From assembly GCA_012184525.1 (NCBI GenBank), contig WOFQ01000064.1, positions 62,001 to 126,000 on the forward strand: a DNA stretch of 64,000 nt, in the 5' to 3' direction. The DNA comes from Xenoacremonium recifei (Eukaryota; Ascomycota; Sordariomycetes; Hypocreales; Nectriaceae). Numbering within the stretch: position 1 is the first letter of the stretch; every line of letters begins with the position of its first letter. Below are positions 32,110 to 44,600 of the stretch, piece after piece. The position numbers and the translations under genes were made by a program. The notes under the pieces are model-generated. The model was not told the origin of the DNA. It did no database searches and was given only the letters and a program-made list of their open reading frames with translations.

Positions 32110-35100
32110 ATGTGTCCCAGAATCACCAGATCTTCGGCTCGTCAAGCAGCTAGCCAGGCAGCCCAGTCATCCGACTCTGCTCCTCCTGCTGTTCCAGCTG
32201 CTGCTGCTGCTGCCGCTGACGTCCCGAACGCACCTCCGGCACCCTCACGAAAACGCAAGAACCCGAGCAACGACCGGAATACCAACGCCACCGCCAACCC
32301 GTCTCAGCCCCCGCCTTCAGGTCGACGGTCCAAGAGACAAAAGATTCCTGAGGCTGCCCCGCCTGCCACAACCGCCGCATCACGTTCGAAGTCTCGGAGG
32401 AGGAGCAAGACTTCCACCGCCATGGAAAGTCCCGAGTGAGTTGGACCCTAGGCGGAGATGATACCTTGATAGAAGAAGACCGTTGTTGACAGCGTACCAG
32501 TGGAAATGCTGGCCCGGCAAACCCTAACGAGGCCAGCAGCTCGTCGGCTTCGTCGAGTAGGAAGTCCAGCCGAAGCAAGAAGGCCGCAATTGTCCCTCAA
32601 GGTTCGTGCCTCGTGCAGACTATGACTGCTTCCCCCCCACTTGCTGACCCCTGCGTTAGAGTCAACTCCCTCTGCGAGGCGATCCAAGCGAAACCAAGCC
32701 AGCGAAGCCCTCGATCAAGACACTGCTATGACAGGAACCGACGATGACGGAGACCCTGGTCCCCCACCACCCCCCCCGCCTCCCATCCACCACCCTGCCG
32801 AAGACGATAGTGACGAGAACGACGAGGACGAGGATGGCGATGGCTCGAGGCGATTTGATGAGGATGATGATCCTTTTGGTAGTTTCGGCGGTCACCCGAA
32901 TCTCTCCAGCACTCTGAGAGCATTGACTGGCATGATGTCTGGATTCTCGTCCCGTCTGCGAGAATTGCTGGCCAATTTGCGATCCGATGATCTGTCGGTT
33001 ATACTCATTGCGCTGAACGAATTGTCCGAAATCCTACTGGTTTCCAACGAGGATAATCTCTCGGGACACTTCCAGTCGGACCAATTCGTCAAGGAGCTTG
33101 TTGTCTTGATGAACAAGGAGGAGAGCCCCGAAGTCATGTTGCTTGCTTGCAGATGCCTCGCCAATCTTATGGAGGCGTTGCCTGCCAGCGTAGCTAACGT
33201 CGTCTACGGAGGAGCAGTCCCGGTGCTTTGCCAGAAGTTGCTTGAAATTTCCTTCATCGATGTCGCCGAACAAGCTCTCAGTACTCTGGAAAAGATATCC
33301 CCCGAGTACCCAGCAGCCATTGTCCGCGAGGGTGGCTTAACCGCCTGTCTGTCTTACCTCGACTTCTTTGCCACGGGCACTCAGAGAACTGCTGTGACCA
33401 CGGCCGCAAATTGCTGCCGCAATATCCCTGAAGATTCGTTTCCTGTCGTGCGCGATGTCATGCCTACCCTGCTCAATGTCCTCGGCAGCAACGACCAGCG
33501 AGTGGTAGAGCAGGCATCCCTGTGCGTCTCTGGCATTGTCGAGAGCTTCAAGTATCAGCCGTCAAAGCTGGAGGAACTGGTTAGTGTCGATCTGCTACGC
33601 GCTGTTCTGCGACTCCTCGTTCCTGGAACCACCAACATGATCGGATCCAACATCCACACACAGTTTTTGCGAGTCCTTGCCTTTACTGCTCGCGCCAGCC
33701 CTCGGCTTTCGACAGAGCTCTTCAAGCTTAACGTTGTCGAGACTCTTTACCAGATTCTCACGGGCGTCTCCCCCCCGAGCGGAACAGAGGATGTGGCATC
33801 GAAGCTGGACAGTGTTATCGTTATGCAAGCCCTGATCCATAGACCCCGCGATCAGATCATCGAGACACTCAACGTGATCTGCGAGCTTCTTCCCAGCTTG
33901 CCAAGGAACGCAGATCCAGCACTGGGCGATTTCGTCGAGCTCCATGCTTCAACGGAGTCTATTGTTCCATCCTCCTCAGGCCGACATCGCCGGACGGCGA
34001 ATGATAAACGTGTCGAACTGTTGAACGAATGCAAGGATGAAGTTCGTCGATTTGCACTCATCATCTTCCCTACCTTGACGGACGCTTTCTCCAGCACTGT
34101 CAATTTGAGTGTACGTCAAAAGGTATTGACGGCACACATCAAGATGCTATCCAACCTGGACGAGAATATTCTCGTTGAAGCCTTGAAAACGGTCCCCTAC
34201 GCTTCTTTCCTGGCCTCTATCCTCTCTCAGCAGGACCACCCATCTCTTGTCATGCTCGGCTTGCAAGCTGCTGAGCTACTTCTCAGCCGACTGGATAACA
34301 TTTATCGATACCAGTTCTACCGCGAAGGGGTCTTTTTAGAGATCACCAAAATCGCTGATTCTAAGGACGATGACGCAACGGAAGGAAAGACCTCAGATGT
34401 CTCCAACCAAGGCCAGAACTCTACAGAGACTGATGAGAATGATCACTCTGAGCATGACTCGGACCAAGATGAAGATGACGAAGACCACGAAACGTCCGAT
34501 GATGACGAAGAAGATGACGACGAAGAGGATCATGAAAACGAGCATGAAGAGAACGGCGAAGATGAAATGTCTCCTGTTAGCTCCCGAGGATCTACGATGT
34601 CTTTGGATGCTCCGATGAATCGCTTCATTGCCGACGTCCGTTCTATCAAGTCTAGAATTCGAGACGTCGCAAGGAAGTTTCTTGAGACCCATGAGACTGA
34701 TGGTCACGGCCAAGCCATGAAGGTCAAGGCGACGAAGATACTGGATGCGTTGTCAGGGCTTGCCAAGGAGATCGTCGACCTCTACTTGACTGGCACCACC
34801 GGAGTGATCGGCATGGACAAGGGAATCGCACTTTTCACTAAGCTCGCTATTTACTTCGACACAGATGTGCTTGAGAGTGTGACCAGCGCTGAAATCCTCG
34901 CTTCAGGTCTCGTGCGAAACCTTCTTGAGGTGTTCAGCAATCCTGACGAGGAACTGGCCCGGGCTGCGCAATCCGCGTTCCTTGAAGTTTTTATGGGCTA
35001 CGGAGCCAAGCCGAACTCGAAGGCAGCAACGTCGGACTCGGCATCTACGCCATTCAGTGTCATGATACACAAACTCCAGGACTTGCTCAGTAGGTCAGAG

Positions 35101-37971
35101 CACTTTGAGGTTATCACCGTGCATCACAACACCTTTGATGGCAACCGGAGTAGTCCTGCTTCGATGTTGGGGAAGCAAATCCGACTTCGCTTGGTCGCCG
35201 ATCAGAATTCAGACGTGCCGCGATCTTATCGAAATATAATGGTTAGCATCCACGCCATAGCGACGTTCAAGGCTCTCGATGATTATCTTCGCCCTCGGAT
35301 TAGTATATCGAGCCGACCCAAAGGCTCGCGTCGAGACGGGCTCACCATGGCTCTTGCGGCAATGGCTAGTTCCGCAGGGCTTTCTCTAGGTGCAGGTGCT
35401 GGCCGACTTTCAGACCGACTTTCAGAAGCCAACTCTTCAGCCATGTCTTATGACGGCTACCTTCCATCTGCGGCTCCTCCCGCAGCTCCTACTCCCTCGG
35501 GATCACGACTGGCACGCAAGTCGAAGGCCCAGTCTCTTCCACAACAGACTCCTTACACTCCCAATGCTGGGGCCGGTCCGTCGCGAGAAAAGACTACTCT
35601 CCGACGGTCCAGTCGCCGACAGGCTGCTTCTGCTGATACTCCGCCGCCTCCGCGACCACCTCCTGGTGATGACGACGAGATGCAGGATACTCTGGAGTGC
35701 GCCGATGAGAAGCAATTGACGGACGACGAGGATATGGGTGAGAGCAGTGCTCTGGATGCCATTGTTGGCGAGCTTGACGAAGATCTGGATGGCCAGTCAA
35801 CACCAGGTGACGCATCTGCTGTGAACATGGAGGTCGCCACGAGCGGCAGAGTCACGGCTCGCAAGGACGATGGGACCAGAATTGCCACACCAACCGGCAC
35901 GAAACTTCCAAGCCGCACATCGGCTCCCTCTGGCTCAGGCCGTGGCACGCCCACGCCATCCAACCTGCGACAATCCTCATCTACTCGCGATTCGCCTATG
36001 TCATATGCTTCAGCTCTGCAAGCTGTGCCTCAGGATTGGCACATAGAGTTTAGCCTTGACAACAAGGTCATTCCCAACGAGACCACGATATACCGTGCAA
36101 TTTATACATCCACATCGGCTTCTGAAGATCATCCAAGCAGGAGCATCTGGTCGTCTGTGCACACGGTCAACTTCAAGCGCGTTCCAGGACCCCCGGCTGC
36201 TGAACAGCTTTCATTCACAGCCAATTCTGAGGAGGAGGGAGAGAATGAAGACGGAATTCCGTCATCCCTTGCCAAGAACCCGACTACAGCGTCGATCCTC
36301 CGGCTCCTGAACATTTTGCATGATTTGAACTCGAATATTGAGGATGTCCTTGTGGAAAAGAAGAACAGCATTGTTGGGCTGAATGTTGAACCTCCCTCGC
36401 AGTTTGTCAACACCAAGTTGACAGCTAAGCTGAATCGCCAGCTAGAAGAGCCGTTGATCGTTGCCAGCAACTGCCTCCCAAGCTGGGCAGAGGACTTGGC
36501 CCGTCTTTATCCGTTCCTATTTCCGTTTGAGACCAGGCACCTTTTCCTCCAATCCACGTCGTTCGGATATGCCAGATCTATGGCGAGATGGCAAAACGCG
36601 CAGTCGGTGGATGACAATCGCCGAGATCGGAACAACGAGCGGCCATACCTTGGCAGACTTCAACGCCAAAAAGTGCGAATTTCGCGGCAAAAGATTCTCG
36701 AGTCAGCTCTCAAAGTTATGGAGCTGTACGGGGCATCCCAGAGTATCTTGGAAGTTGAGTACTTCGAGGAGGTAGGTACCGGACTTGGACCGACCCTGGA
36801 GTTCTATTCGACCGTTTCGCAGGAATTCTCCAAGAAGAAGCTCAAGCTCTGGCGCGAGATGGATTCGAACGGATCGTACGAGTTCGTATCTGGAGGTTCA
36901 GGCCTTTTCCCCCGACCCTTGAGCGACGAAGAGGCAGTGACTCCTAATGGGGAGCGGATCCTTCATCTTTTCAAGATGTTGGGCAAGTTTGTGGCGCGCT
37001 CAATGATTGATTCGCGCATCATCGATATCCATTTCAACCCCATTTTCTTCCGAATAGGAGAAGCGGCGTCCACTGGCGTTAAGCCATCCCTCGGAGCCGT
37101 TAAGACTGTCGACGCCGGCTTGGCCCGCTCGCTGAAGGCGATCAAGAGATTTGCACTGGCGAAGAAGGAGATTGACGAAGATCCTGCCCGTACACCTGCT
37201 CAGAAAGTTGACGATACGGAGAACATCGAGATTGACGGAGTCAAGATTGACGATCTGTGCCTTGACTTTACGCTTCCGGGTTATCCACACATCGAGCTCG
37301 AGATCGGCGGTTCCCAGAAGCGAGTCACAATCGACAATGTCGACAACTACTTGGAGAGAGTTGTTGATATGACGCTGGGGACTGGTGTTCGTCGCCAAGT
37401 CGATGCGTTCCGCGTCGGTTTCTCGCAGGTCTTCCCCTACTCGGCCCTCAGTGCCTTTACCCCTGACGAGCTGGTCTCCCTCTTCGGCAGAGTGGAGGAG
37501 GATTGGTCCCTTGAAAGTAAGTTCATGGTTCTGACTTGGTTTGTTGTTCGATTGCTAACTAATTTCAGCCCTCCTCGATTCGATCAAGGCCGACCATGGT
37601 TTCAACATGGACAGCCGAACTGTGAAGAACCTCCTGGCTACGATGAGCGAGTTCGACTCGACACAGCGCCGAGACTTCTTGCAGTTCACGACTGGAAGTC
37701 CCAAACTCCCTATTGGAGGTATGTATTGTCGTCTGTTGTGGGTGGACGCTTTGTTTGCTAACGTGTGTTCGCAGGCTTCAAGAGTCTGACGCCCATGTTC
37801 ACGGTGGTTTGCAAGCCTAGCGAACACCCTTACACGTCTGATGACTACCTCCCCAGCGTCATGACGTGTGTGAACTACCTCAAGCTTCCTGATTACACCA
37901 CCATCGATGTCATGAAGAAGCAGCTGTTCACGGCGATCAAGGAAGGACAGGGAGCCTTCCATCTATCCTAA
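32110..37971 (+). CDS. UFD4: HECT-type E3 ubiquitin ligase, UFD4/TRIP12 family
   Basis: Five exons: 32110-32435, 32501-32601, 32660-37516, 37569-37718 and 37775-37971, giving 1876 aa. The N-terminus is basic and disordered. Armadillo/HEAT-like repeats follow (about 220-700), for example SVILIALNELSEILLVSNED and LLACRCLANLMEAL. An Asp/Glu run lies at about 726-780, and a Ser/Pro-rich linker separates it from the C-terminal HECT domain (about 1500-1876): ESALKVMELYG, EYFEEVGTGLGPTLEFYS and GRVEEDWSLE. The catalytic Cys is in MTCVNYLKLPDYTT, at about residue 1843, and the chain ends GAFHLS as HECT ligases do. This family polyubiquitinates ubiquitin-fusion and N-degron substrates with the proteasome. 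Without splicing, the frame would end early at 37761, before the catalytic Cys. Confidence 0.96.
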
Positions 37972-38650
37972 TGCAGGTTGACATTGCATTTTCACGATTT
38001 CTCGAGGCGTCTTCTAATCCCCGGACATGAAAGGAACACATTAGCAAGCACATTATGACGCCCAACTCCCTTATTCTTTCGACGCCTTTTTATTCTTTTC
38101 GCCACTCCACACCAAAAAAAATTCATGCCCATTTTGATGCCCTCATGATATGAAACAGACCACTTTTGATGGGGAACCGGAAGATGGGATAGACAGGGCA
38201 GCCCCCCCTACGAACTCGTACTCGATTCAGTCAGTTGCATGGATGGGGTGAACTCAGGCGCAGGGAAATTCTCAGGATTGCAGGCAAGGCAGGGCATGGC
38301 ATCGCAGACGTCGATTCTTTACTTGTCAGCACCGCTAAGGTACTGGGGGGACATGGGGCATGGAAATACTGTACGGTCAAGTAGTTATAGATTTTGAAAT
38401 TGATGTTTGACCCCTTTGACTTTTATGTGTCACGAGCAAGCTGGAATAAAGGGCTGATATTCATGGGTCATTCATGTGCCTTGTTCGTTATGCTACCTAC
38501 CAATCTGTCCTTTCCATCACGATACAGCATCTCTGTGTTCCTTTCCATGAGCTATAATGCATCTGCGCACCGAAATAGATTCCTTCCAAGATATATCCCC
38601 AACGCCAAGCAATGAAACCAGCAATTTATCCTCCAAACATAACATTGCGC
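37972..38650. other. 3' intergenic region between convergent genes
   Basis: Contains the 3' ends of UFD4 (+) and the nuclear-looking protein gene (-). AT content is moderate and no gene was recognised. Confidence 0.5.
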
Positions 38651-41146
38651 TCACAGCGCATCATCCCCCTCCTCATCCGAATCCCAAATCTGCCCCGGCA
38701 CCCTCGCATCATCCCTCACCAGACTATCCGACAACATCTGGCTCCTGGTCAACAACTGACTCTCCGCGACCGCCGCGGCTGTTCCGGAACCGACAAACAT
38801 GGGCGGCGGCGACGACGAGCCTTCCTGGAAGGTGAGGCTGCTGGACTCGGGCGACGGCGATGCTTGTGATGCTTGTGTTGGTTGCGAGATGGCCCGGTAG
38901 GATGTGGGCGGGTGGGAGAGGTGGGAGGCGCGTTTGGGGCGGCGCGGGGGGGAGGGCGTGGAGGGGACGAGGATGGCGGAGGAGGAGGAGGAGGAGGGCG
39001 GGAGGGCGGCGATGTCGCTGCGGAGTTGGGCTTCGAGTTGTTGGGAGATGGAGGGGGGGGTTGTGGATGGTGGTGGTGGTGGTTGAGAAGATAGGGGCTG
39101 TGGCTGTTGTTGAGAAGATAGGGGTTCGTCGACTTCGCGGAAGAGTGCGTGGCGCAAGTTCCAGAGGAGTTGGCCGACAATGGCGGGCGGGATATACGTA
39201 TACCGCTTGCTCCTCTCCCACCAGCCCTCTTCCACAATATCACTTCCCTCCAGGGGATTATTCAACTCATACACCTGGCCCAGCCGCATTCCGTCTTCCC
39301 CATCCTGCTGCACAAGACACGCCATGAAGCGCAAACACTCCTCCCCCTCATCGAACAACCACACCCGCACAACCTGCGGCGGCACCCGGAACGGAAGCTT
39401 CAGATGCACCTCATAGCCGCCGACCACGGCGTCGATTGTTGAGGCCGGGAGGGGGAGCAGGATGTCGGAGCGGTCGGACTGGGGCGGGAGGGCGCGGAGG
39501 GTTGTGGCGGGGACGCGTTGGGATTCGAAGGGTTGGGTGTGTGTGCTGAGGGGGGAGGGATGGTGGATGGGCGTGCGGAGACGGGGTTTTGGTGAGGAGG
39601 AGGGGGTTGTAGGATGAGAAGAGTTGTTGGTGGGTGCGATGAGTGAGGTTGAGGGGAGGGTGTGTTTGGTTGTTGAGGCGGTGGAGGAGGCGAGTTCGTT
39701 CAGGACAAATTGCGTCTCAGGACCGGCCACGAAACCGTCATCGTCATCGTCGTCGTCAAACCCGTCGTCCTCCTCATCCGAGTCGGGAATCTCAAGCAGG
39801 ACCTTCTTTGCCTTCGCAGGAGACACGCGCTTCATCTTGGGCGTCTTCTCCTGATCGCCCAACTCAGTGCTCTCGCGCCGCTGCTGTCTCGGCCTCGTAG
39901 GCGTGTCCACGTCCCCTTCCTCCTCATCAGCCAGCGAGGAACTCTCCCGCGTGGGTGTCTGGGCACGTTTGGGCGTAACGATGATGGCCTTGGTGATGCG
40001 TCGGGGCGTAGGAGTGGTTGCATCTGCTGAACCCCAGCTTTCTGTGGCGAAGGAGTCCTCGATGGTGAGTTTCGGCGTGAAGGTCTTGAGATTCAGGGGC
40101 GCTGCTGCTGTGGCGGTTGTAGAAGCTGTTGATGATATGGCCTTCTTCTGAGACGGCGAGGGGTCGGCGTTGGGCGGTCCGTAGCGCCCAATCATGCGCT
40201 CCATCACGGCGTCACTGATGGGAGATTCGTCCCCATCCCCATCCTCCGCGGGCACAACCGTCGACGCAAGCGAGTCCGATCTCTGCTTGAGCGGCGACGG
40301 GTTGCGAGGGCTATGGCCATGCAAGTCCAACATGCCGGTCAGAGGCGTCGTCTGATTCGACGAAGGGATCTCCTCGCGCTGAGGCTTCGCTGGCGTCTGC
40401 GGCACCATGCTCTCCTCTCGTGACGGCGTGCCTTCGTTGTAGAGCACCTTGAGAGGAGAGCGTTTCTTGTTCTTGGAGGGACTTCCCGCAGGGCGTTTGG
40501 GCGGAGGAGTGCCGCCGGACTCTCCCTCTCCCAGCCAGTTCTGAAAGCCATCATCGTCTTCCTCATCTTCGTCGTCCGAGTCCTTAATGCATGTGGTGTA
40601 GGCGTCATGGCCGAGGAACTGTGTCAGGGTTTGGGTGTGGTAGTTCGAGGTCGGGGCATCGCCCATCGTCTTGCGTCGGTCATTCTTCGACTTGTTCGAT
40701 TCCTTGTCATCGCCCAGGGTGCGCCGTCGTTTCGTCTTGGCCACACTCCTCGATTTACCTCGTCTCTTTCTGCCGCTGGAGACAGGCGCCTCATCTTCGT
40801 CCTCATCCTCCTCATCCTCCACCACTCCCTCATCCTCTGGCTGCTCCTCCTTCTTCACATCCTTCTTCTTCTCGGGCTGGTTCTCCTTGTCTTCATCCTC
40901 CACCTCGTCGCTGTCGCTGCTCAGCACAATCGGATCCCTCTCCTCCTCAAAGCTCGACACAAAGTCAATCTGCGTCAAAGTCTGCTGCCGCAGCGATCTT
41001 GCTGATTCCCCCGTGCCCTGCTTCTGCTTGCCATATGTCCGCACTGTTCGTCTGCGCGGCGGGAACTGTGCCTGTTGAGCCGTAGGCGTTGAGTGGTAGA
41101 CCCGGCTTGGAGGCGGGACACCGCGGGAGCGGGTTTTTGGGGGCAT
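38651..41146 (-). CDS. unrecognised, probably nuclear protein with a folded C-terminal third
   Basis: A single exon of 831 aa, starting at the first ATG (MPPKTRSRG). I do not recognise the family. Seen: a basic N-terminus; two copies of a short QTLTQ motif (residues 55-59 and 172-176); two copies of an RR-x-T-x-GD motif (about 140-146 and 157-163); and acidic runs with IVLSSDSDE and DKENQ, which look like SUMO-interaction or CK2 sites (inference). Lys/Arg clusters such as GRKRRGK and KTKRRR suit nuclear import. Residues about 560-665 are the only part that looks folded, with an alternating hydrophobic pattern: GGYEVHLKLPFRVPP, VVRVWLFDEGEECLRFMACL and IVGQLLWNLRHALF. Long Ser/Pro/Thr-rich linkers flank it. 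The chain ends acidic (WDSDEEGDDAL). The layout suggests a chromatin or DNA-repair factor, but this is a guess. Confidence 0.75.
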   Translation of the reverse strand: MPPKTRSRGVPPPSRVYHSTPTAQQAQFPPRRRTVRTYGKQKQGTGESARSLRQQTLTQIDFVSSFEEERDPIVLSSDSDEVEDEDKENQPEKKKDVKKEEQPEDEGVVEDEEDEDEDEAPVSSGRKRRGKSRSVAKTKRRRTLGDDKESNKSKNDRRKTMGDAPTSNYHTQTLTQFLGHDAYTTCIKDSDDEDEEDDDGFQNWLGEGESGGTPPPKRPAGSPSKNKKRSPLKVLYNEGTPSREESMVPQTPAKPQREEIPSSNQTTPLTGMLDLHGHSPRNPSPLKQRSDSLASTVVPAEDGDGDESPISDAVMERMIGRYGPPNADPSPSQKKAISSTASTTATAAAPLNLKTFTPKLTIEDSFATESWGSADATTPTPRRITKAIIVTPKRAQTPTRESSSLADEEEGDVDTPTRPRQQRRESTELGDQEKTPKMKRVSPAKAKKVLLEIPDSDEEDDGFDDDDDDDGFVAGPETQFVLNELASSTASTTKHTLPSTSLIAPTNNSSHPTTPSSSPKPRLRTPIHHPSPLSTHTQPFESQRVPATTLRALPPQSDRSDILLPLPASTIDAVVGGYEVHLKLPFRVPPQVVRVWLFDEGEECLRFMACLVQQDGEDGMRLGQVYELNNPLEGSDIVEEGWWERSKRYTYIPPAIVGQLLWNLRHALFREVDEPLSSQQQPQPLSSQPPPPPSTTPPSISQQLEAQLRSDIAALPPSSSSSSAILVPSTPSPPRRPKRASHLSHPPTSYRAISQPTQASQASPSPESSSLTFQEGSSSPPPMFVGSGTAAAVAESQLLTRSQMLSDSLVRDDARVPGQIWDSDEEGDDAL

Positions 41147-41675
41147 GGCGCTGAATGTCACATCGAACAAACTCAGAGAGTCATGGCAGTTGAAATGTCG
41201 GCTTTGAGTATCGTCTGGAGCGAATCTGGGGTTGGTTGGCGATGCCTGATAGTCAGCCGGATGTCTAGACGGTGGAGTTCCGAAGTGGCGTGGCGCGATT
41301 CCACTTCAGACGCGTCGCGTTAAGTGACCCTAATAAGCGCGTCTAATGACGTCGCGAGCATAAATTGCACAACTCTTCAAACCACATCGCACAAAATATG
41401 CACACTGCTTGATGTGCAAGGTCGACACAACACTTCAACAGACAACAGCACGTCCATATATATAGAAATTCCCCTGATGCCCCGACAGAGTCCCGCAAGC
41501 ATCCTTCGCCTTTCATACATGCGTGCTCCTCGTCATACTTGTTGTACAAGTTCATCCCATTCATGTCCCCCTCTTCAACTCGTAGAAACAGGAACAGACG
41601 AACACGCTTCAAAGGACAACCAAACCTTCACCTCCCTCCTAAATGCAAAATGCAGCAGAATATCCATTTACTCGC
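41147..41675. other. intergenic region between tandem genes
   Basis: About 530 bp between the SEC3 stop and the start of the nuclear-looking gene, both on the minus strand. It should carry the SEC3 3' UTR and the promoter of the downstream gene. Nothing else was recognised. Confidence 0.5.
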
Positions 41676-44600
41676 CTACCGGAATGCAGCCTTGACATCG
41701 GCCCGCGGCCACTCAAACAGCACGTCTCCGCCGTAGACGTCCGTCGTCACCCGTCCAATCCGGCTCTCCACGTCGTTGTAGAAGTTCTCGCATTCTCGCA
41801 GGACCTTGACTACCAGTCCACGGCTCAGTGCTGGGTCGTCTGCGTCGCCAAAGTGCTTCTCTACACGCTTCCGTAGTGCCTCGATGCCCTTGCGCACTTC
41901 CTTCGAGTCGTAGTTGCCCAGAATCTTATTGAAGATGGTCTTGCTGTTTGAGGGCTGCGCGGCGATCGAGGAGGCTGGCTTGCCTGATTGTAGCTGGGCT
42001 TCCACATTCTCAAGATGCTCCAGCACCTTGCCTAATGGTCGACGCATGACCGCGTTGAGATAAAGACCCATATGCTCGTGGTATGTCGAGTTCGCTTGGT
42101 CCTTCCACTCCTCTAGCACATCCATTCCACGGGTATCAACCTCCTCGAGGAAATGGTTCATATTCTCAATCAGCAGAATATGGAAGTTGAGAGCTTCCTT
42201 ATCCTCAGGATCCGTACTGCCACTTGAAACTCCTACCGTGGGGTTCTCTCGAGCAATGACCAGAAGCGAGTCGAACATGGTCTTGATGATTCGATCATAC
42301 TCACGATCGATTGTCCGTCTAGCAGCCATGTTCGCGTCCATGCCCGTCAGCATATTCTCGACCGCCGTGGAGAACGTGGGGAAGATGCGGATGAAGGCGA
42401 TGACGCCCTTGCGCTTGTGAATCTTGACCTTCGTCTCCTCGATGGCCCGGATCTGCTCGTCGACGAACTTCTTAAAGCGTCCTTCCAAGATGCCATGGAG
42501 CTTTTGTAGTAGATTATTCAAGAAGTCCTGGTTGGACTGGCTTATGTCCGCGAGCTTCTTTTCCAGAGTTGCAAGAACACCGACTCCTTGCCTGTGTCAT
42601 TGTTAGCATTGACGGAGATGCCTCAAAAGCGATTTGTCATAACTTACAAAGGATCTTGTCCAATGACCCATTCCATGAGTCTCTGCAGTTCTTGCTCGAG
42701 GAATATGAAAATAACCTCCATTGCGCGAGTCACTCTACGAGCTAGCTCTCGATCAGGTTCCATCAGTCGGTGTCTCTTCAAGTCACCACCGCGGCGATCT
42801 CGAGGGGCGCGAGCCGCAACAGCATCGGGGAAATCCAGTTGCTCCAGCGTCGTCGCATGGAAGAAGTCGATGATGAAATTTTGCTCCATCTCGACGAGCG
42901 GCAGCAAGTCGTCCAGGACGCCGGCGAAGACTTCATAAGGTAGGCTGCGGCTGTCGCTGCTCGCCTTCTCAGCGTGTGATCGGCTCCCGCCATCTGCAAG
43001 GGGCGATCGGAGTGCTCGAGCCAGCGTTTGGCTTCGCTTGACAGTCAGCTTCCTTGCTGTTGTCGCCACGCCTGCGACACCTCCAGGACCTTCTTGGTGC
43101 TTCTCATTCTGGGAAGTGAAGAGGAGCTCGGCTTCGTCTCCGGTTAGTTTCCTAGCATTCTTGCGCCAGATAACCATCACATTTGAGAATTCGCCCCTGT
43201 ACAGAGGCTGGCTTGTGTCCTGGTAGACATGGAGGAGCCGGTTCCAGTTCTCTAGATCGACATCTCTAGCGTATAGCATCAGAGGACTGTACTTCCACAA
43301 CATGTCCCGTCCAAGTTCGTGGTGGCTGGTATCAACCTTCTTGGAGAGTGCTCCATCCAAGGCGCGCTTGACCTCGCCGTAGGCCTCGTCGAATTGTCGT
43401 TCCATGAAATTTACGAGACGGTTCATGAAGATGGCGCTCTCTTGCAAGTACATCTCCTTCTTCTCTTGCACGATTCTCATCTGGCCGTAATCGCTGTTGA
43501 GTCCCAGGGCCTGGTCTGAATCCACGGTTTCATCGATCTTACTGGGATCGCTTCCTCCCATTGTCGGATCAATCTTGATCATGGCCTTGAATAATGTGAC
43601 TAGAGCACCCTCAACGTCTTCCAACCCTCGGATATTCTCCAAGGGGGCTATCTTGAGAGCTTCAAGATCGTTCGATGTGATAGCGCAAGTCTCAAGTAGC
43701 GACTCGAGTTCCTTCTTGAGCAGCTTCTGGTTTGCTGTCTGGACCTGGAGACCCTGGCCTTGTGCCTCGATGTAGGCGATATCATCAGAAAGAGTCTAGT
43801 AACTGTCAGCGGTTTTCTTTCACCAGCCCGAGGAGATGCCTACCGAAAGCTCGACCGAATATAAAGTAAGTAAGTTATCCATCTCTTCACATTCGGCCAT
43901 GGCCAGATCGAGCCCACGCTTGATAGCATCTACCCTCTCATCTTCCTCTTGGAACCTGGCAAGCCAGCCGCCAGCCTGGGCTTTGTTCAGCTCGCGGTCG
44001 AGATCAGTTCGGATCTCGTCAATATTACGAGTCCGCATCTGTTCCCCTGGAACCCATCCAAAATAGTCAAGCCACTTGCAGAACTCCTCGCTTCGGCCAT
44101 CCAGATAACTGGGGTCGACGCCCAATGACTGGAGATACTTGGCATCATTACCTGCCGCAACGGAACGGCGAGGCTCTTCCTTCTCCTTGACGGCTTCCTT
44201 CGGTTTCTTGATCTCCTTGATATCTGAATGGACGCTGGAGGGTCGGCTCGAATTGGGAACTGTGATCTTGACTTCAGGGACAAGTGAGTTGCGGTCCGAT
44301 GATTTTGACTTGGGTCGTTCCGTAAGTTCTTCCACCTTCCCTCTGGAGAGTGGTCTAGGCGGAGCTGGAATGACACTTGTGATGCCGTCAGGGCCATTCT
44401 CCGGCTTGGTCTCAGCTAATTGTCGCAATTTCTCGCCAGCACCTCCGGGTCGCGGTATGAATGCAGGTTTGAATGCTGAAGCTGCAGAGGCCGCAGAAGC
44501 CGCCTTCCACAGGGCACCGGCGATTTCACCCCTAGATTTCTTCGCTCGAATCATTGGTCCCAGCCCAGGACGTGTCTCTTCCGGCTCTGCCACTGGCTCA

